From: Candidatus Bathyarchaeum tardum
Lineage (GTDB): Archaea; Thermoproteota; Bathyarchaeia; Bathyarchaeales; Bathyarchaeaceae
Direction: 5' to 3'
NCBI GenBank assembly: GCA_029762755.1
Contig: JARVGH010000005.1
Coordinates: forward strand, 62,001 to 126,000
Length of the DNA stretch: 64,000 nt
The notes below the pieces were generated by a model. It saw only the letters and a program-made list of their open reading frames with translations. It made no database searches and was not told the DNA's origin. Both the position numbers and the translations under genes were made by a program. This document shows, piece after piece, positions 42,151-51,863 of the stretch. Within the stretch, counting starts at the first letter, position 1. Each line of letters begins with the position of its first letter.

Positions 42151-42803
42151 CCGAAAACCAAAAATGCGTAGTAGTATTAAGCGGCGGACCTGACTCGGTA
42201 ACTACAGCTTATTGGGCAAAAAACCAAGGATACACCGTTCATGGATTAACTTGCAAGTATGGTCAAATAGCTTCAAAAGAAGTGGAACACGCTAAACTGA
42301 TTGCCGAAAAACTGGGTATACCATTGAAAGTAATTGACCTATCCTCGTTGCGGGAAATTTACATGGGTATAACTTCAGTTTGTGACGAAAACATTACCAT
42401 GACAGGAGACTTTAGTCAACCAATTATTGTTCCCTTCCGGAATGCCATCTTTTTGTCTGTTGCAGTTGCTTATGCTTCTTCAGTTGGTGCAAACAAAATA
42501 TTCTACGGGGCACAGGGCTCGGATGAACAATTTTATCCTGACTGCAGACCACAATTCTATAAATCCTTTGAAGAAACCGCAAGACAGGGAACCGACGAAA
42601 ACATAACAGTAGAAGCCCCTTTTAGTGGTGGACCAAAATCAGAAATAATCAAGCAAGGCGCAGAACTTGGGGTACCCTTTGAACTAACTTGGTCGTGCTA
42701 TTTTGGTAGGGAAAAACACTGTGGGACATGTGAGTCATGCATGAATCGTAAACGGGCTTTTGAACAAGCTCAGATTCAAGATCCAACAGAATATGAAAAA
42801 TAA
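42147..42803 (+). CDS. queC: 7-cyano-7-deazaguanine (preQ0) synthase
   Basis: 218 aa from ATG 42147, overlapping queT by 4 nt. The PP-loop SGGPDSVTTAYW and the C-terminal CYFGREKHCGTCESCMNRK (four zinc Cys) are diagnostic. Converts 7-carboxy-7-deazaguanine to preQ0, the precursor of archaeosine. QueD/QueE are not in the window, so CDG could be imported or made elsewhere. Confidence 0.93.
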   Translation: MTENQKCVVVLSGGPDSVTTAYWAKNQGYTVHGLTCKYGQIASKEVEHAKLIAEKLGIPLKVIDLSSLREIYMGITSVCDENITMTGDFSQPIIVPFRNAIFLSVAVAYASSVGANKIFYGAQGSDEQFYPDCRPQFYKSFEETARQGTDENITVEAPFSGGPKSEIIKQGAELGVPFELTWSCYFGREKHCGTCESCMNRKRAFEQAQIQDPTEYEK

Positions 42804-42821
42804 ATTGCAGGTAACAAACAA

Positions 42822-43352
42822 ATGAAAACAAGTGAAATAACGTTAACCATAGTTTTCACCAGTTTATACGCAGTTTTGCTCATACTCTTGGCTCCAATCT
42901 CCTTTGGACCCATACAATTACGAGTTGCAGACTGTCTAATTCCTTTAGCCGCTTTGTTTGGTTGGCCAGCAATCACCGGAGTAACTATGGGATGTTTGAT
43001 AGGAAATGCATACTTTTGGCTAGGACCCCAAGACGTAATCTTTGGAACAATCGCAAACCTGATTGCAGCAACCATAGTATTCCTGTTCAGAAAACGCCAA
43101 TTACTTGCATGCACGGCAGGAGCAATACCTATCGGAGTAATAGTAGGGGGTTATCTTTGGTTATTCTTTGGATTTGAAGCAGACATCTTCGGATTACAAC
43201 TGCCTGCAGTCGTTGGAATGATTACAAGCGTAACCCTTAGCACCATGATTGTCATGTCTGTACTCGGGTATGCTTTGCTCAAAGCTTTGAGCAGTTCCAG
43301 CGTAGTTCAAGCTTTGAAATCGTATGGGGTAAAAATTTATGCTACTGAATAG
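42822..43352 (+). CDS. QueT-family transporter, second copy
   Basis: 176 aa, about six hydrophobic segments. YAVLLILLAPISFGPIQLRVAD matches the first QueT at the same place, and GNAYFWLGPQDVIFGTIANL matches its second motif. GCAGGTAAC before ATG 42822. Two diverged paralogues around queC suggest two related substrates or a paired assembly. Confidence 0.85.
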   Translation: MKTSEITLTIVFTSLYAVLLILLAPISFGPIQLRVADCLIPLAALFGWPAITGVTMGCLIGNAYFWLGPQDVIFGTIANLIAATIVFLFRKRQLLACTAGAIPIGVIVGGYLWLFFGFEADIFGLQLPAVVGMITSVTLSTMIVMSVLGYALLKALSSSSVVQALKSYGVKIYATE

Positions 43353-43437
43353 CATAAACTTGGTAACATCCAGACTGTAACAACTGAAAAAAGGATAAAT
43401 TAAATTCTATCTTTTCTTTGTTGTAGTTGAAGAACTA

Positions 43438-43917
43438 ATGAACTACGAACAAGTTTTCCAGTTAGCCGAACCTTACCTTAAGAAAAACGATTTTGGTATG
43501 CCCCACACACGAAGAGTCTTTGAAATTGCAAAGAAAAACTTCGAAATCCCAAAAAACATCGAAGAACTTGTTTTTTGTTCCATAATCATGCACGATATCG
43601 GCGGAAGCACAATAGAAAAACAGTACAAGAACGGACCCGAAATAGCAACAACTATTCTCAAAAACCTAGGATGCCCTGAAGCCTTTGTAAAACAAGTTTG
43701 TGAATTTGTGCGCACCCATCACGAACATCCAGATTCTCCCTCGTTGGCTTTCAAGATTTTGTACGACTCAGACAAACTAGTCATGTTTTCACCAGAAGAA
43801 TATCCTTATTACACTTCTAATCCAAAATTTGACTGGAACCAAATTATTGCTTTAATATACCACGACCACGCCAAAGAATTAGCCAAACAACTGTTACAAA
43901 AACGCAGAAACAAATAA
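43438..43917 (+). CDS. HD-domain phosphohydrolase
   Basis: 159 aa. His residues and the HD pair: GMPHTRRVFEIAKK, SIIMHDIGG (HD), RTHHEHPD and YDSDKL (distal Asp). Metal-dependent phosphohydrolase of unknown substrate. No SD. Downstream of the que operon by 85 nt; may or may not be part of it. Confidence 0.82.
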   Translation: MNYEQVFQLAEPYLKKNDFGMPHTRRVFEIAKKNFEIPKNIEELVFCSIIMHDIGGSTIEKQYKNGPEIATTILKNLGCPEAFVKQVCEFVRTHHEHPDSPSLAFKILYDSDKLVMFSPEEYPYYTSNPKFDWNQIIALIYHDHAKELAKQLLQKRRNK

Positions 43918-44399
43918 ACTATCTTTTCTTATGTTGCTCTTTTCTATTTTTGTGTAAAAATTTTTTGTGCCCATATGCTACAGAATTACTGACTTGTTTG
44001 AATAAGACAACAATAGTGCAAGAGACAACATTTTCTAAATTTTTGCCGATAATGATTATTGTATCAACGGTCTTTACAGTTACTGTTTCTTCATCTTGTT
44101 CTATGGTCTTGGCTTAACCTGATGTTTATGATAACCTTCTTGTAGAATTTGAAACAATTAAAACTAAATGGTGTGCTCTAAAAACACGTGTAAATGCAAC
44201 AAATATGATAATTGCTTTGACATAACCCCTTTTCAATCCAATTCCTAACCGTTTGGTTGTTGTTACAGTTGGTTTAGCTTAATAGTAGCAGTAACTTCAA
44301 TCTAAGTAGTTGAATCAGTGAAACAGCTCAACTAGACGACAAACTTTTGAAATAGTCCTTTAGCTTATATAGAACCGTTACAGTTCGAAATACAAAGAG
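43918..44399. other. Gap without recognisable features
   Basis: 480 nt of AT-rich sequence. I see no ORF with coding character or SD. The last part holds a TTATATA box (near 44368), the likely promoter of the next gene. Confidence 0.5.
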
Positions 44400-45512
44400 A
44401 TGAGTTTCATGTCCAAAAAATATAACATCGTTGTTTTACTTGGCGATGGCATAAGCAAAGAAGTAATTCCTGAAGCCGTCAAAGCCCTTGAAGCCACAAA
44501 AGACGTAGTAAATGGATTAGATTTTAAGTTTACCGAATACGAATGTGGATTTGAATATTTCCAAAAAACAGGCAAAGCATGGCCAGACGATGCATATCCT
44601 GCCTGTAAAGAATCTGATGCCATACTCTTTGGTGCCGTTGGAATGCCTGGAGTTGCAGGCTTTGAACACATAGTTTATGTTCACCGAATTTTACGACAAA
44701 AACTTGACCTATACGCTAACGTGCGCCCCAGCAAAGTACGCCCTAATATTCCTTGTCCTTTGTCTGGCAAAAAAGCTGGAGACATCGACCTAATTATCGT
44801 AAGGGAAGGAACTGAAGACCTTTATGCTCCTATTCGAGGTTCTCTTGAACGATCAGAACAAACCGAAGTTGGGATCGACGTAAAAATTGTTACCCGTAAA
44901 GGTGCCGAACGCATAATTCGATACGCCTTTGAACTGTGCAAAGGAAAAACCAAAGGTGCACCCCTAGACGGAAAGAAACGAGTAACCTGTGTTGACAAAA
45001 GTACGGTTCTAAAAAGCTGTGCATTGTTCCGAGAAGTTTTTGATGAAATCGGAAAAGAATACCCAGACATCGAAAAAGACCCCGCCTTAATTGATGCGTG
45101 GGCTCAATGGATAATTAGACGACCCGAATATTACGACGTAATTGTTACCACAAACATGTTCGGTGACGTAATCTCTGACCTAACCTCAACTTTCCAAGGC
45201 GGGTTGGGCATCGCCCCAAGTGCAGAAGTCGGAGATCGATATGGAATGTTCCGACCCATCCACGGCAGCGCACCAAAATATTATGGCAAAAATGTTGCAA
45301 ACCCAATGGCAACTATTTTGTCTGCAAAAATGATGCTTGACTGGCTAGCCCAACAACACAACGATTCCGCAGCAAAAAAAGCTGCAGACCTAATCGACAA
45401 AGCAGTCGACGAAGTCATAACTGAAGCAAAAATTCTTACCTATGACCTCGGCGGCAACGCAAAAACCAGTGAAGTCGGTGACGAAATTGCCAAAAAAATT
45501 CGAAGCTATTAG
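44400..45512 (+). CDS. Beta-decarboxylating dehydrogenase (isocitrate/isopropylmalate/tartrate type)
   Basis: 370 aa. [65 protein letters not shown] and [15 protein letters not shown] are the family motifs. The substrate is not decidable by eye: the loop EDLYAPIRG differs from LeuB here (EDVYRGIEF), so isocitrate, tartrate or homoisocitrate are candidates. Its ATG follows the expected transcription start by about 7 nt; ATG 44409 has a better SD. Confidence 0.85.
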   Translation: MSFMSKKYNIVVLLGDGISKEVIPEAVKALEATKDVVNGLDFKFTEYECGFEYFQKTGKAWPDDAYPACKESDAILFGAVGMPGVAGFEHIVYVHRILRQKLDLYANVRPSKVRPNIPCPLSGKKAGDIDLIIVREGTEDLYAPIRGSLERSEQTEVGIDVKIVTRKGAERIIRYAFELCKGKTKGAPLDGKKRVTCVDKSTVLKSCALFREVFDEIGKEYPDIEKDPALIDAWAQWIIRRPEYYDVIVTTNMFGDVISDLTSTFQGGLGIAPSAEVGDRYGMFRPIHGSAPKYYGKNVANPMATILSAKMMLDWLAQQHNDSAAKKAADLIDKAVDEVITEAKILTYDLGGNAKTSEVGDEIAKKIRSY

Positions 45513-45520
45513 AAAGCTTC

Positions 45521-45556
45521 CTTTTTCTTCTCTTTTTTGATTTTTTTCTTTTTGGT
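45521..45556 (+). terminator. T-rich tract after the dehydrogenase
   Basis: CTTTTTCTTCTCTTTTTTGA then TTTTTTTCTTTTT: a long T-run directly after the gene, the usual archaeal termination signal. No stem-loop is needed or seen. Confidence 0.55.
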
Positions 45557-45684
45557 TTAGACCCAAAATTAAGTAACTTTTTATTTGTCCATTAAACTTA
45601 GCTAATCAAAGACATATTAGCTGCGAGTTTAATCCAGATTTTATTTGGGTTTCAATTAAACTTCAACTATAAGGATAAAGAATA

Positions 45685-47904
45685 ATGTACAAAAAAGGAC
45701 TCATCCTAATTTTAATGTTATTTTTAGCAGCTTCAACCCTTTCTGTCGTAGTTTCTGAATCCACAGAACTTACTGATTGGCCTATGTTTCAGCAAAACCC
45801 TGCTTTCACTGGTCAGTCTGCATCAACTGCTCCTCGTACAAATCAGACCTTGTGGAAGTTTAATACGGGGGGACCTGTAGATTCTCCTGTTATCAATGAT
45901 GGTGTAGTTTATTTTGGGTCCTTAGACGACAATGTTTACGCTTTGGATGCATTAACTGGGAAACGAATATGGAGTTTCACAACGGGAGGAAACGTTTTGT
46001 CACCTGCTGCAGTTGCTGAAGGAATGGTTTTTGTCGGGTCTGAAGACTTTTACGTTTATGCACTGAATGTTTCTGATGGAACTTGCATTTGGAGTTTCAG
46101 AACAGGCTATTTTGTTGATTCAGCAATCGCTTACTCAAACGGAATCGTTTATGTTGCTTCAGAAGACGCTAACGTTTACGCTTTGAACGCATCAAATGGA
46201 GACTTGATTTGGAGTTACACAACGGGTTGCATGATCATGCTGTCTTCTCCTGTTGTTTATTCGGGCATTGTTTATGTTGGTTCTTTAGATAGCAAGGTTT
46301 ACGCTTTGAATGCTACAACAGGAGACTATGTCTGGGGTTACACAACAGGAGACATTATAGTTTCCACGCCCACAGTGATGGATGACGTAGTTTACATTGG
46401 TTCCGTTGACAGTAACTTGTACGCTTTAGATGCCTTCACCGGTGATCTGTTATGGAATTTCACTACCGGCGGTCCAGTGTTTTCTGGACCTGCAGCAGTT
46501 GATGATTCAGTTTACGTGGGTTCAACTGACGGAAAAATCTACGCCCTAGAAGCTTCTAACGGTGCAATGCTTTGGAGTTACACTACTGAAAACTCGGTCA
46601 GTTCCTCTCCTGCGGTTGTTGATGGTTTAGTATACGTGGGTTCAGACGACTACAACATTTATGCTTTGAATTCTACAACCGGGGATTACGTTTGGAGCTA
46701 CAAAACTGCAGAAAAAGTGATTTCTATGCCTGCCATTTCTAACGGTTTAGTGTATGTGGGGGGATGGGATGGTCGATTATATGTTTTGGATGCTTATTCT
46801 GGCGCATTGGTGTGGCAATACATTACGGGTGGTGTTGTGGATTCTTCGCCTGCGGTTGTAGACGGGAAAGTATATGTTGGCTCTTATACTGGTCACGTAT
46901 ATTGCCTGAGTGCAACGCTTGGTGCTGTTCCTTTTGACGAATTTTCCAGCGAAGAAATATGGAACTACCAAACCAATGACATGGTGATGCTTTCTGGTCC
47001 TGCAGTAGTTAAGGGGGTGGTTTATGTTGGCTCATACGATTCAAATGTGTATGCTTTGAACGCTTCTGATGGTACACAAATCTGGAACTACACTACTGGG
47101 TATGCTGTGGTCTCTTCTCCTGTTGTTGTAAATGAAGTTGTGTATATTGCTTCAGAGGACTACAACGTTTATGCTTTGAATGCTCAAACTGGAGAATTAA
47201 TTTGGAGCTTTACCACAGGCAGTTTCATTCATATGTCGTCAACTGCTGTAAAAGACGGATTGCTTTATGTGGGTTCAAATGACCACAAAATTTACTGCTT
47301 AAATGCTTCTGACGGCTCTGTTGTTTGGGAGTACACTACTGGTGGTTTTGTAATTTCTTCCCCTGCCGTAGTTGACGGTACAGTTTTTACAGGATCATAC
47401 GACGGCACGGTTTATGCTATTGATGCATATTCTGGCGAATTAGTCTGGACATACGTTACTGGGGATTCTGTAGCTTCATCTCCTGCAGTTGCCGAAAACA
47501 TACTTTATGTGGGATCAAATGACAACAAAATCTACGCTCTATCTGCCCAAACAGGTGAGTTAGTCTGGAGTTACCAAACTGAAGGGGATGTTGCTTCTTC
47601 TCCAGCAGTAGCTGACGGCATAGTGTTTGTTGGTTCCCATGACCATAACCTGTACGCCTTGGATGCCTATACAGGTGAACTGATATGGAAATACAAAACT
47701 TTAGAAAAAATAGTTTCTTCCCCTGCAGTAGCCAACGGAAATGTCTATTTTGGTTCCTATGACCATATGGTCTACGCTGTAGGTGAGGATTCTCCAGTTG
47801 ATATTCCACAAACTACTGAATTTCCGGTTTTTGAAACTACAGTTATTTTTGTGGTAGCTTTGATTATCCTGATACTGATTGTTTATTTTAGAAGAAAAAT
47901 TTAA
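45685..47904 (+). CDS. PQQ/beta-propeller surface protein with 16 repeats
   Basis: 739 aa. Signal peptide (1-24), then 16 repeats of about 41 aa of the form SSPAVVDG-x-VYVGS-x-D-x-x-VYALNA-x-TG-x-x-x-W-x-Y-x-TG, and a C-terminal membrane helix (about 713-734). A linker between repeats 9 and 10 (LGAVPFDEFSSEEIW) splits them, so one or two eight-bladed propellers are likely. No enzyme site seen. BamB-like or surface binding role. Confidence 0.85.
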   Translation: MYKKGLILILMLFLAASTLSVVVSESTELTDWPMFQQNPAFTGQSASTAPRTNQTLWKFNTGGPVDSPVINDGVVYFGSLDDNVYALDALTGKRIWSFTTGGNVLSPAAVAEGMVFVGSEDFYVYALNVSDGTCIWSFRTGYFVDSAIAYSNGIVYVASEDANVYALNASNGDLIWSYTTGCMIMLSSPVVYSGIVYVGSLDSKVYALNATTGDYVWGYTTGDIIVSTPTVMDDVVYIGSVDSNLYALDAFTGDLLWNFTTGGPVFSGPAAVDDSVYVGSTDGKIYALEASNGAMLWSYTTENSVSSSPAVVDGLVYVGSDDYNIYALNSTTGDYVWSYKTAEKVISMPAISNGLVYVGGWDGRLYVLDAYSGALVWQYITGGVVDSSPAVVDGKVYVGSYTGHVYCLSATLGAVPFDEFSSEEIWNYQTNDMVMLSGPAVVKGVVYVGSYDSNVYALNASDGTQIWNYTTGYAVVSSPVVVNEVVYIASEDYNVYALNAQTGELIWSFTTGSFIHMSSTAVKDGLLYVGSNDHKIYCLNASDGSVVWEYTTGGFVISSPAVVDGTVFTGSYDGTVYAIDAYSGELVWTYVTGDSVASSPAVAENILYVGSNDNKIYALSAQTGELVWSYQTEGDVASSPAVADGIVFVGSHDHNLYALDAYTGELIWKYKTLEKIVSSPAVANGNVYFGSYDHMVYAVGEDSPVDIPQTTEFPVFETTVIFVVALIILILIVYFRRKI

Positions 47905-47917
47905 AAAAGTAGATGTA

Positions 47918-48268
47918 TTATTTGACGTAGAACATGTCCTTTTTTTGTGGCTTTTTAATCACGTCTTTTCGTAGTTTTTTTTCGATTTTCTGTTCTTGGG
48001 TTCCGGTGATTTTTGCATCATAGTCTACAAAGTCGCAGACTAAGTTGGCGAGATTTTGGTTGATTTCTTTTAGTTCAGCTAACGAAAACTGTGCCATAAT
48101 GTCTGGGTTATCTGCCCATTGCATCCATCCAGTTACGCTTCTTTGCAACGCAAGTATTGTAAACCTGATTGTTCGAACCATATCCAAACGGTCCTGTCCA
48201 TCGGCCTTGGCAGAATTTTTAATTTCGTTTAAGATCCGTTGGCAGTCGTTAACCCATCTTCCTTCCAT
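47918..48268 (-). CDS. DUF2153-like archaeal protein
   Basis: 116 aa. DRLDMVRTIRFTILALQRSV, then TGWMQWADNP and YDAKITGTQEQKIEK resemble the archaeal DUF2153 family, helical and of unknown function. Basic C-terminal tail. Convergent with the PQQ protein. Confidence 0.6.
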   Translation of the reverse strand: MEGRWVNDCQRILNEIKNSAKADGQDRLDMVRTIRFTILALQRSVTGWMQWADNPDIMAQFSLAELKEINQNLANLVCDFVDYDAKITGTQEQKIEKKLRKDVIKKPQKKDMFYVK

Positions 48269-48372
48269 GAGTTACACCACAGTTAAGGCTACCGACTCAA
48301 AGAATAAAAAGCTTGTTTATTTCAAGCGTTTTTCACAAAAGCATATAAGAACCTGTAAAACTCCATTGGGTT

Positions 48373-49272
48373 ATGAGCTCAACCTATAATGAAAAAAAAG
48401 AACCATCCCTAGCTTTTGGTGGACAAGCTGTGATGGAGGGCATTATGATGCGTTCCAAAGACAACGTAGTAATTTGTGTTCGGCAACCTAACGACGAAAT
48501 CGTAACCCAAAAACAAAAACTAAGCTCTGTTACCCAAAAATACAGTTTCTTGAACCTTCCTTTCATACGAGGGGTTGTAGCCCTAATTGAAACAATGTAC
48601 ACTGGAATCAAAGGCATATATTTCTCTGCAAACGCCGCCTTTGGGGACGATGAAGAAGTTAACCTTAGTTCAAAAGAAATCGCACTTATTGTTGGTGTGG
48701 CTATTTGTTTGTCGGTGCTGTTGTTTAGTGTTACCCCGTTTTTCTTAACTTCGTTGCTGGGTCTTGGAACTGGAGTAGTTTTCAATGTTGCCGAAGGAAT
48801 AATACGTCTCAGTTTCCTTTTGGGTTATTTGTTCTTTGTTTCCCAGATAAAAGACTTCAAAAGAATCCTACAATATCATGGAGCAGAGCACACAGCAATC
48901 AACGCTTACGAAGCCGGAGTAGAAATGAACGTAGAAAACGTTCGGAGTTACTCCCGTTTTCACGCTAGATGCGGAACTTCATTTCTTCTTATTGTTACAG
49001 TAATCAGCATTCTGTTCTTTTCACTTGTTTCCAGTCCAGACTATCTAACACGCCTTTCTTACCGGGTTATTCTGGTTCCTGTTATCAGTTCAGTTTCCTA
49101 CGAAGTTTTGAGAATCAGTGACAGATACAAAAACTCTCCAATAGTAAAAGCCATCGTGGCTCCGGGTTTGCTTCTTCAGCGGTTTACTACTAGGCAACCT
49201 GACGACAAGATGATTGAAGTTGCCATAACAGCTGTTAAAGAAGTTGAAACCATGCAGCGAGCATGTGAATGA
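48373..49272 (+). CDS. DUF1385 membrane protein
   Basis: 299 aa. GGQAVMEGIMMRSKD, YHGAEHTAINAYEAG and FHARCGTSFLL are the hallmarks of DUF1385, with four membrane segments. Function unknown; members often occur near translation genes. Start ATG 48373. Confidence 0.87.
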   Translation: MSSTYNEKKEPSLAFGGQAVMEGIMMRSKDNVVICVRQPNDEIVTQKQKLSSVTQKYSFLNLPFIRGVVALIETMYTGIKGIYFSANAAFGDDEEVNLSSKEIALIVGVAICLSVLLFSVTPFFLTSLLGLGTGVVFNVAEGIIRLSFLLGYLFFVSQIKDFKRILQYHGAEHTAINAYEAGVEMNVENVRSYSRFHARCGTSFLLIVTVISILFFSLVSSPDYLTRLSYRVILVPVISSVSYEVLRISDRYKNSPIVKAIVAPGLLLQRFTTRQPDDKMIEVAITAVKEVETMQRACE

Positions 49273-49304
49273 GTTTTTGTTTCAAGTCTGCTTATTAATG
49301 AGTA

Positions 49305-50036
49305 ATGACCCTTTTTGAGGTAGGCGAATCTAACGTGGATCACCTGAAACTGGATTTGAGTTCTTGGAAGTTTTTCTTTACTTTGTATAAGTTAGCAGAT
49401 TTAGGTGCGTCCAGTCGAACTGTTAAGGTGTCCACAGAATATTTAGCAGAAAAAATTGGGGCATCCCAGCAGACTGCTTCTCGTCATCTTATTAACTTAG
49501 AAAAGATGGGATGGATTACCCGAACCGTGACTGTTGATGGTTGTTTAACTAAACTTACTCCTCAAGGAGTTTCTGAGTTAAAGAAACTATATTCTGAACT
49601 GCGCTTAATTTTCGAGTCCGAGTATCCACCATCAATAACTTTGGAGGGTGTCTTATTCAGTGGTTTAGGAGAAGGAGCCTATTACGTAACTAAAGATGGA
49701 TACCGGAACCAGTTTGTTGAAAAACTTGGGTTTGACCCTTATCCTGGAACCCTTAATGTCAAAATAACTACAGATTACGACTTGAAAGCCTTGTCTGAGC
49801 TTGAATCTTACCCTGCAATAGAACTTAAGGGCTTTAAAACTGAATCCCGAACTTTTGGATCAGTAAAATGTTACCCTGCAATAATCAACAATAAAGTCAA
49901 AGGGGCAGTAATCTACGCCATGAGAAGCCATTACGGTTCATCTGTTTTAGAAATTGTTGCACCAACATTTCTGAGACGACACCTAGACCTCAAAGACGGA
50001 AACAAAGTAAAAATCGAGATTCTAATAAATCCGTAA
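49305..50036 (+). CDS. ribK: CTP-dependent riboflavin kinase with N-terminal HTH
   Basis: 243 aa. Residues about 20-95 form a winged helix (KVSTEYLAEKIGASQQTASR). The rest is the archaeal RibK fold: FSGLGEGAYYVTKDGYRNQF, GFDPYPGTLNVKI and the end YGSSVLEIVAP. Makes FMN from riboflavin using CTP. The HTH suggests autoregulation. Convergent with ribL, so FMN and FAD steps are adjacent. Confidence 0.9.
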   Translation: MTLFEVGESNVDHLKLDLSSWKFFFTLYKLADLGASSRTVKVSTEYLAEKIGASQQTASRHLINLEKMGWITRTVTVDGCLTKLTPQGVSELKKLYSELRLIFESEYPPSITLEGVLFSGLGEGAYYVTKDGYRNQFVEKLGFDPYPGTLNVKITTDYDLKALSELESYPAIELKGFKTESRTFGSVKCYPAIINNKVKGAVIYAMRSHYGSSVLEIVAPTFLRRHLDLKDGNKVKIEILINP

Positions 50037-50042
50037 CCAACG

Positions 50043-50498
50043 CTACTTGTTTACTGACTCGATGATTTTTCTTACAATCTTTGAAGAACTATTCAGTTCC
50101 CTTTTTCCAAACCGACCAATTTTGGCAACGTCAATTGTTACGCCTTTTTCTGTTATTGCTTTCAAAACTTCTTTTTCTGTTCCATATTGATCGTGACCAA
50201 CTGCAATTATGTCTGGTTTAATTTTATCAATGACTTTTTCGATGCTAACATCTTCCCATCCTAGTATTGCTTCGTCCACGACTTTTAGGGACTCAACAAG
50301 GGCGCGTCGTTGGTCTTCGGGCATAACTGGGGTTTTTCCCTTTTGGGCTTCAACGGTGCTGTCTCGGGCTACTATAACAACTAGTTTGGCGTTTTTACCT
50401 CCTGCTTTTTTTGCTTCTTCTAGGAACCGTACATGACCTAGGTGAAGCAAATCAAAGGTTCCTGAGGCTAAAACAGTTTTTTTGTTTTTTGTTACCAT
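50043..50498 (-). CDS. ribL: FAD synthase (archaeal RibL)
   Basis: 151 aa from ATG 50498: VLASGTFDLLHLGHVRFLEE has the HxGH nucleotidyltransferase motif; AVGHDQYGTE follows. Converts FMN plus ATP to FAD. It overlaps the DUF357 gene by 7 nt on the same strand. Further upstream starts would run inside DUF357. Confidence 0.9.
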   Translation of the reverse strand: MVTKNKKTVLASGTFDLLHLGHVRFLEEAKKAGGKNAKLVVIVARDSTVEAQKGKTPVMPEDQRRALVESLKVVDEAILGWEDVSIEKVIDKIKPDIIAVGHDQYGTEKEVLKAITEKGVTIDVAKIGRFGKRELNSSSKIVRKIIESVNK

Positions 50499-50749
50499 GT
50501 GAACTCTACAGCTCCTAACAAGCGCAAGGCATCTAGTAGCCCTTCGCAGTAAGCAACGGAAGTAAGGCTTGTTTCCAGTTTTCCTTGCTCTTGGTAGTAT
50601 TTGGCGTCTGACAAATAACGTTTCGCCCAATCAAAAACAGTTTTGGCCTCTTCACTGTTAAGTTGCACATCATCTGGAATATTTTCAATATCTTTGATAA
50701 CCCGTTCAGCACCACGAACATACTTTGTAATCAAATCATCAATCTTCAT
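50492..50749 (-). CDS. DUF357 protein
   Basis: 85 aa, helical: MKIDDLITKYVRGAERVIKD, then YYQEQGKLETSLTSVAYCEG and LLDALRLLG. Matches the archaeal DUF357 family. It starts in the stop region of dphB (TAATG) and overlaps ribL, a three-gene run. Confidence 0.82.
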   Translation of the reverse strand: MKIDDLITKYVRGAERVIKDIENIPDDVQLNSEEAKTVFDWAKRYLSDAKYYQEQGKLETSLTSVAYCEGLLDALRLLGAVEFTW

Positions 50750-51546
50750 TAAGCCAACTCCAAAACCTGCTTAGGAGCATCCCCTAACGCAATAAGGGCT
50801 TCTGCCTCCATAAAATGAAGCCTTCCCGGAAAAATCAACGTATGAGGAGGCGCACCAAAATCAAAATCAACAACTTCTTGAATAAAACCTGCCTTCACAG
50901 TAGGTTCAGGAGAGCCAGCTCGGGCAACACCTACAACCAACGTTTTTGAGGTAACAACTTGCTCCTTTTTTTGTTTCTCAAGTTCCAAAAGCGTCTTTAG
51001 AGCCTCATTAACTGTCAAATATCTTTGCTCTGTTGCTTTGATATCCAAATAACACATGCTATGCAGTCCCATTTTCTTGTTTTCCTGAATAACCTTGTAA
51101 GGAGTTTCAGGAACAATACCCCTGTCAGGGAATGGTATTGTAACTGATTTTCCAAACTTGTAATTTTGTAACCCCGATAGGCCCCTAACTGCAGAAGCAG
51201 CAGATGCATTATGTACCACACTGGTTTTTATTCCAAGTTTTTTTGCAGTAATCCGCAAATCTACATGGGTTGTTGCAATCAGGGGGTCTCCTTGAACCAA
51301 AATTGCGGCTTTTCCTTTTTTTGCAGTTTCAAAAATTAGTTCCCCATCTTCTTCTTCTAAGACTCTTCGTGGGACTATCACGATTTGTTTTCCAATCATT
51401 TCTTCAAGTTTTTTAATGGACAGTCCTGGCATCAAGCTAGTGTAAGTTTCAGCAAAAACTGTATCAGCTTCTTTGAGTTCTTTAAGACCTCGCAATGAAA
51501 TATCGTTTTCGTCGTATAATCCTAATCCGACAAACACAAGTTCCTT
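50749..51546 (-). CDS. dphB: Diphthine synthase
   Basis: 265 aa from TTG 51546 (GGGAG upstream). The tetrapyrrole-methylase fold: LVFVGLGLYDENDISLRGLK, QGDPLIATTHVDLRI and FPGRLHFMEAEALIALG. Methylates the EF-2 histidine on the diphthamide path. Divergent from tRNA-Lys. Confidence 0.93.
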   Translation of the reverse strand, partial: KELVFVGLGLYDENDISLRGLKELKEADTVFAETYTSLMPGLSIKKLEEMIGKQIVIVPRRVLEEEDGELIFETAKKGKAAILVQGDPLIATTHVDLRITAKKLGIKTSVVHNASAASAVRGLSGLQNYKFGKSVTIPFPDRGIVPETPYKVIQENKKMGLHSMCYLDIKATEQRYLTVNEALKTLLELEKQKKEQVVTSKTLVVGVARAGSPEPTVKAGFIQEVVDFDFGAPPHTLIFPGRLHFMEAEALIALGDAPKQVLELA

Positions 51547-51637
51547 CAACGCGTTTATTCTCCCTGTTACAATTACGTTCTGTAAGAACAAAAAATATAT
51601 GGGTACCTGTTTCTCTGTAGTGAGAGTATGAGTTTAT

Positions 51638-51739
51638 GGGCCCGTAGCTCAGCAAGGCAGAGCGGCGGACTGGTCCTTTGAGACTAGGCTGAAACTCTTA
51701 ATCCGTAGGTCAGGGGTTCAATTCCCCTCGGGCCCGCCA
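51638..51739 (+). tRNA. tRNA-Lys (anticodon CUU) with a 25-nt intron at a non-canonical site
   Basis: The mature sequence is a normal archaeal tRNA-Lys (GGGCCCG acceptor, GCGGACTCTTAATCCG anticodon arm, TTCAATT T loop, CCA). The intron, 51671-51695, lies between positions 32 and 33 (or 33/34; one T is ambiguous), not 37/38. Anticodon CTT is 51697-51699. The region TTTGAG and CTCTTAA can pair to form a relaxed BHB. TATA-like AAAATATATGG at about 51590-51600. Confidence 0.9.
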
Positions 51740-51863
51740 CTAATTTCATTTAAACTTTATTTTGTTACATTTTTGATACAATCCACCAAAAAGTGAATAA
51801 ACACAAATTATCACCATTATCATGTCCGCAATTGGTGACCAAATGTTAAAAGGTGAATCTAGG

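Noticed and set aside
51638-51739. tRNA-Thr(GGU) with an intron at 37/38
   Set aside because: It would require C at position 37 and a poor anticodon loop; the Lys reading restores a standard archaeal tRNA-Lys body.
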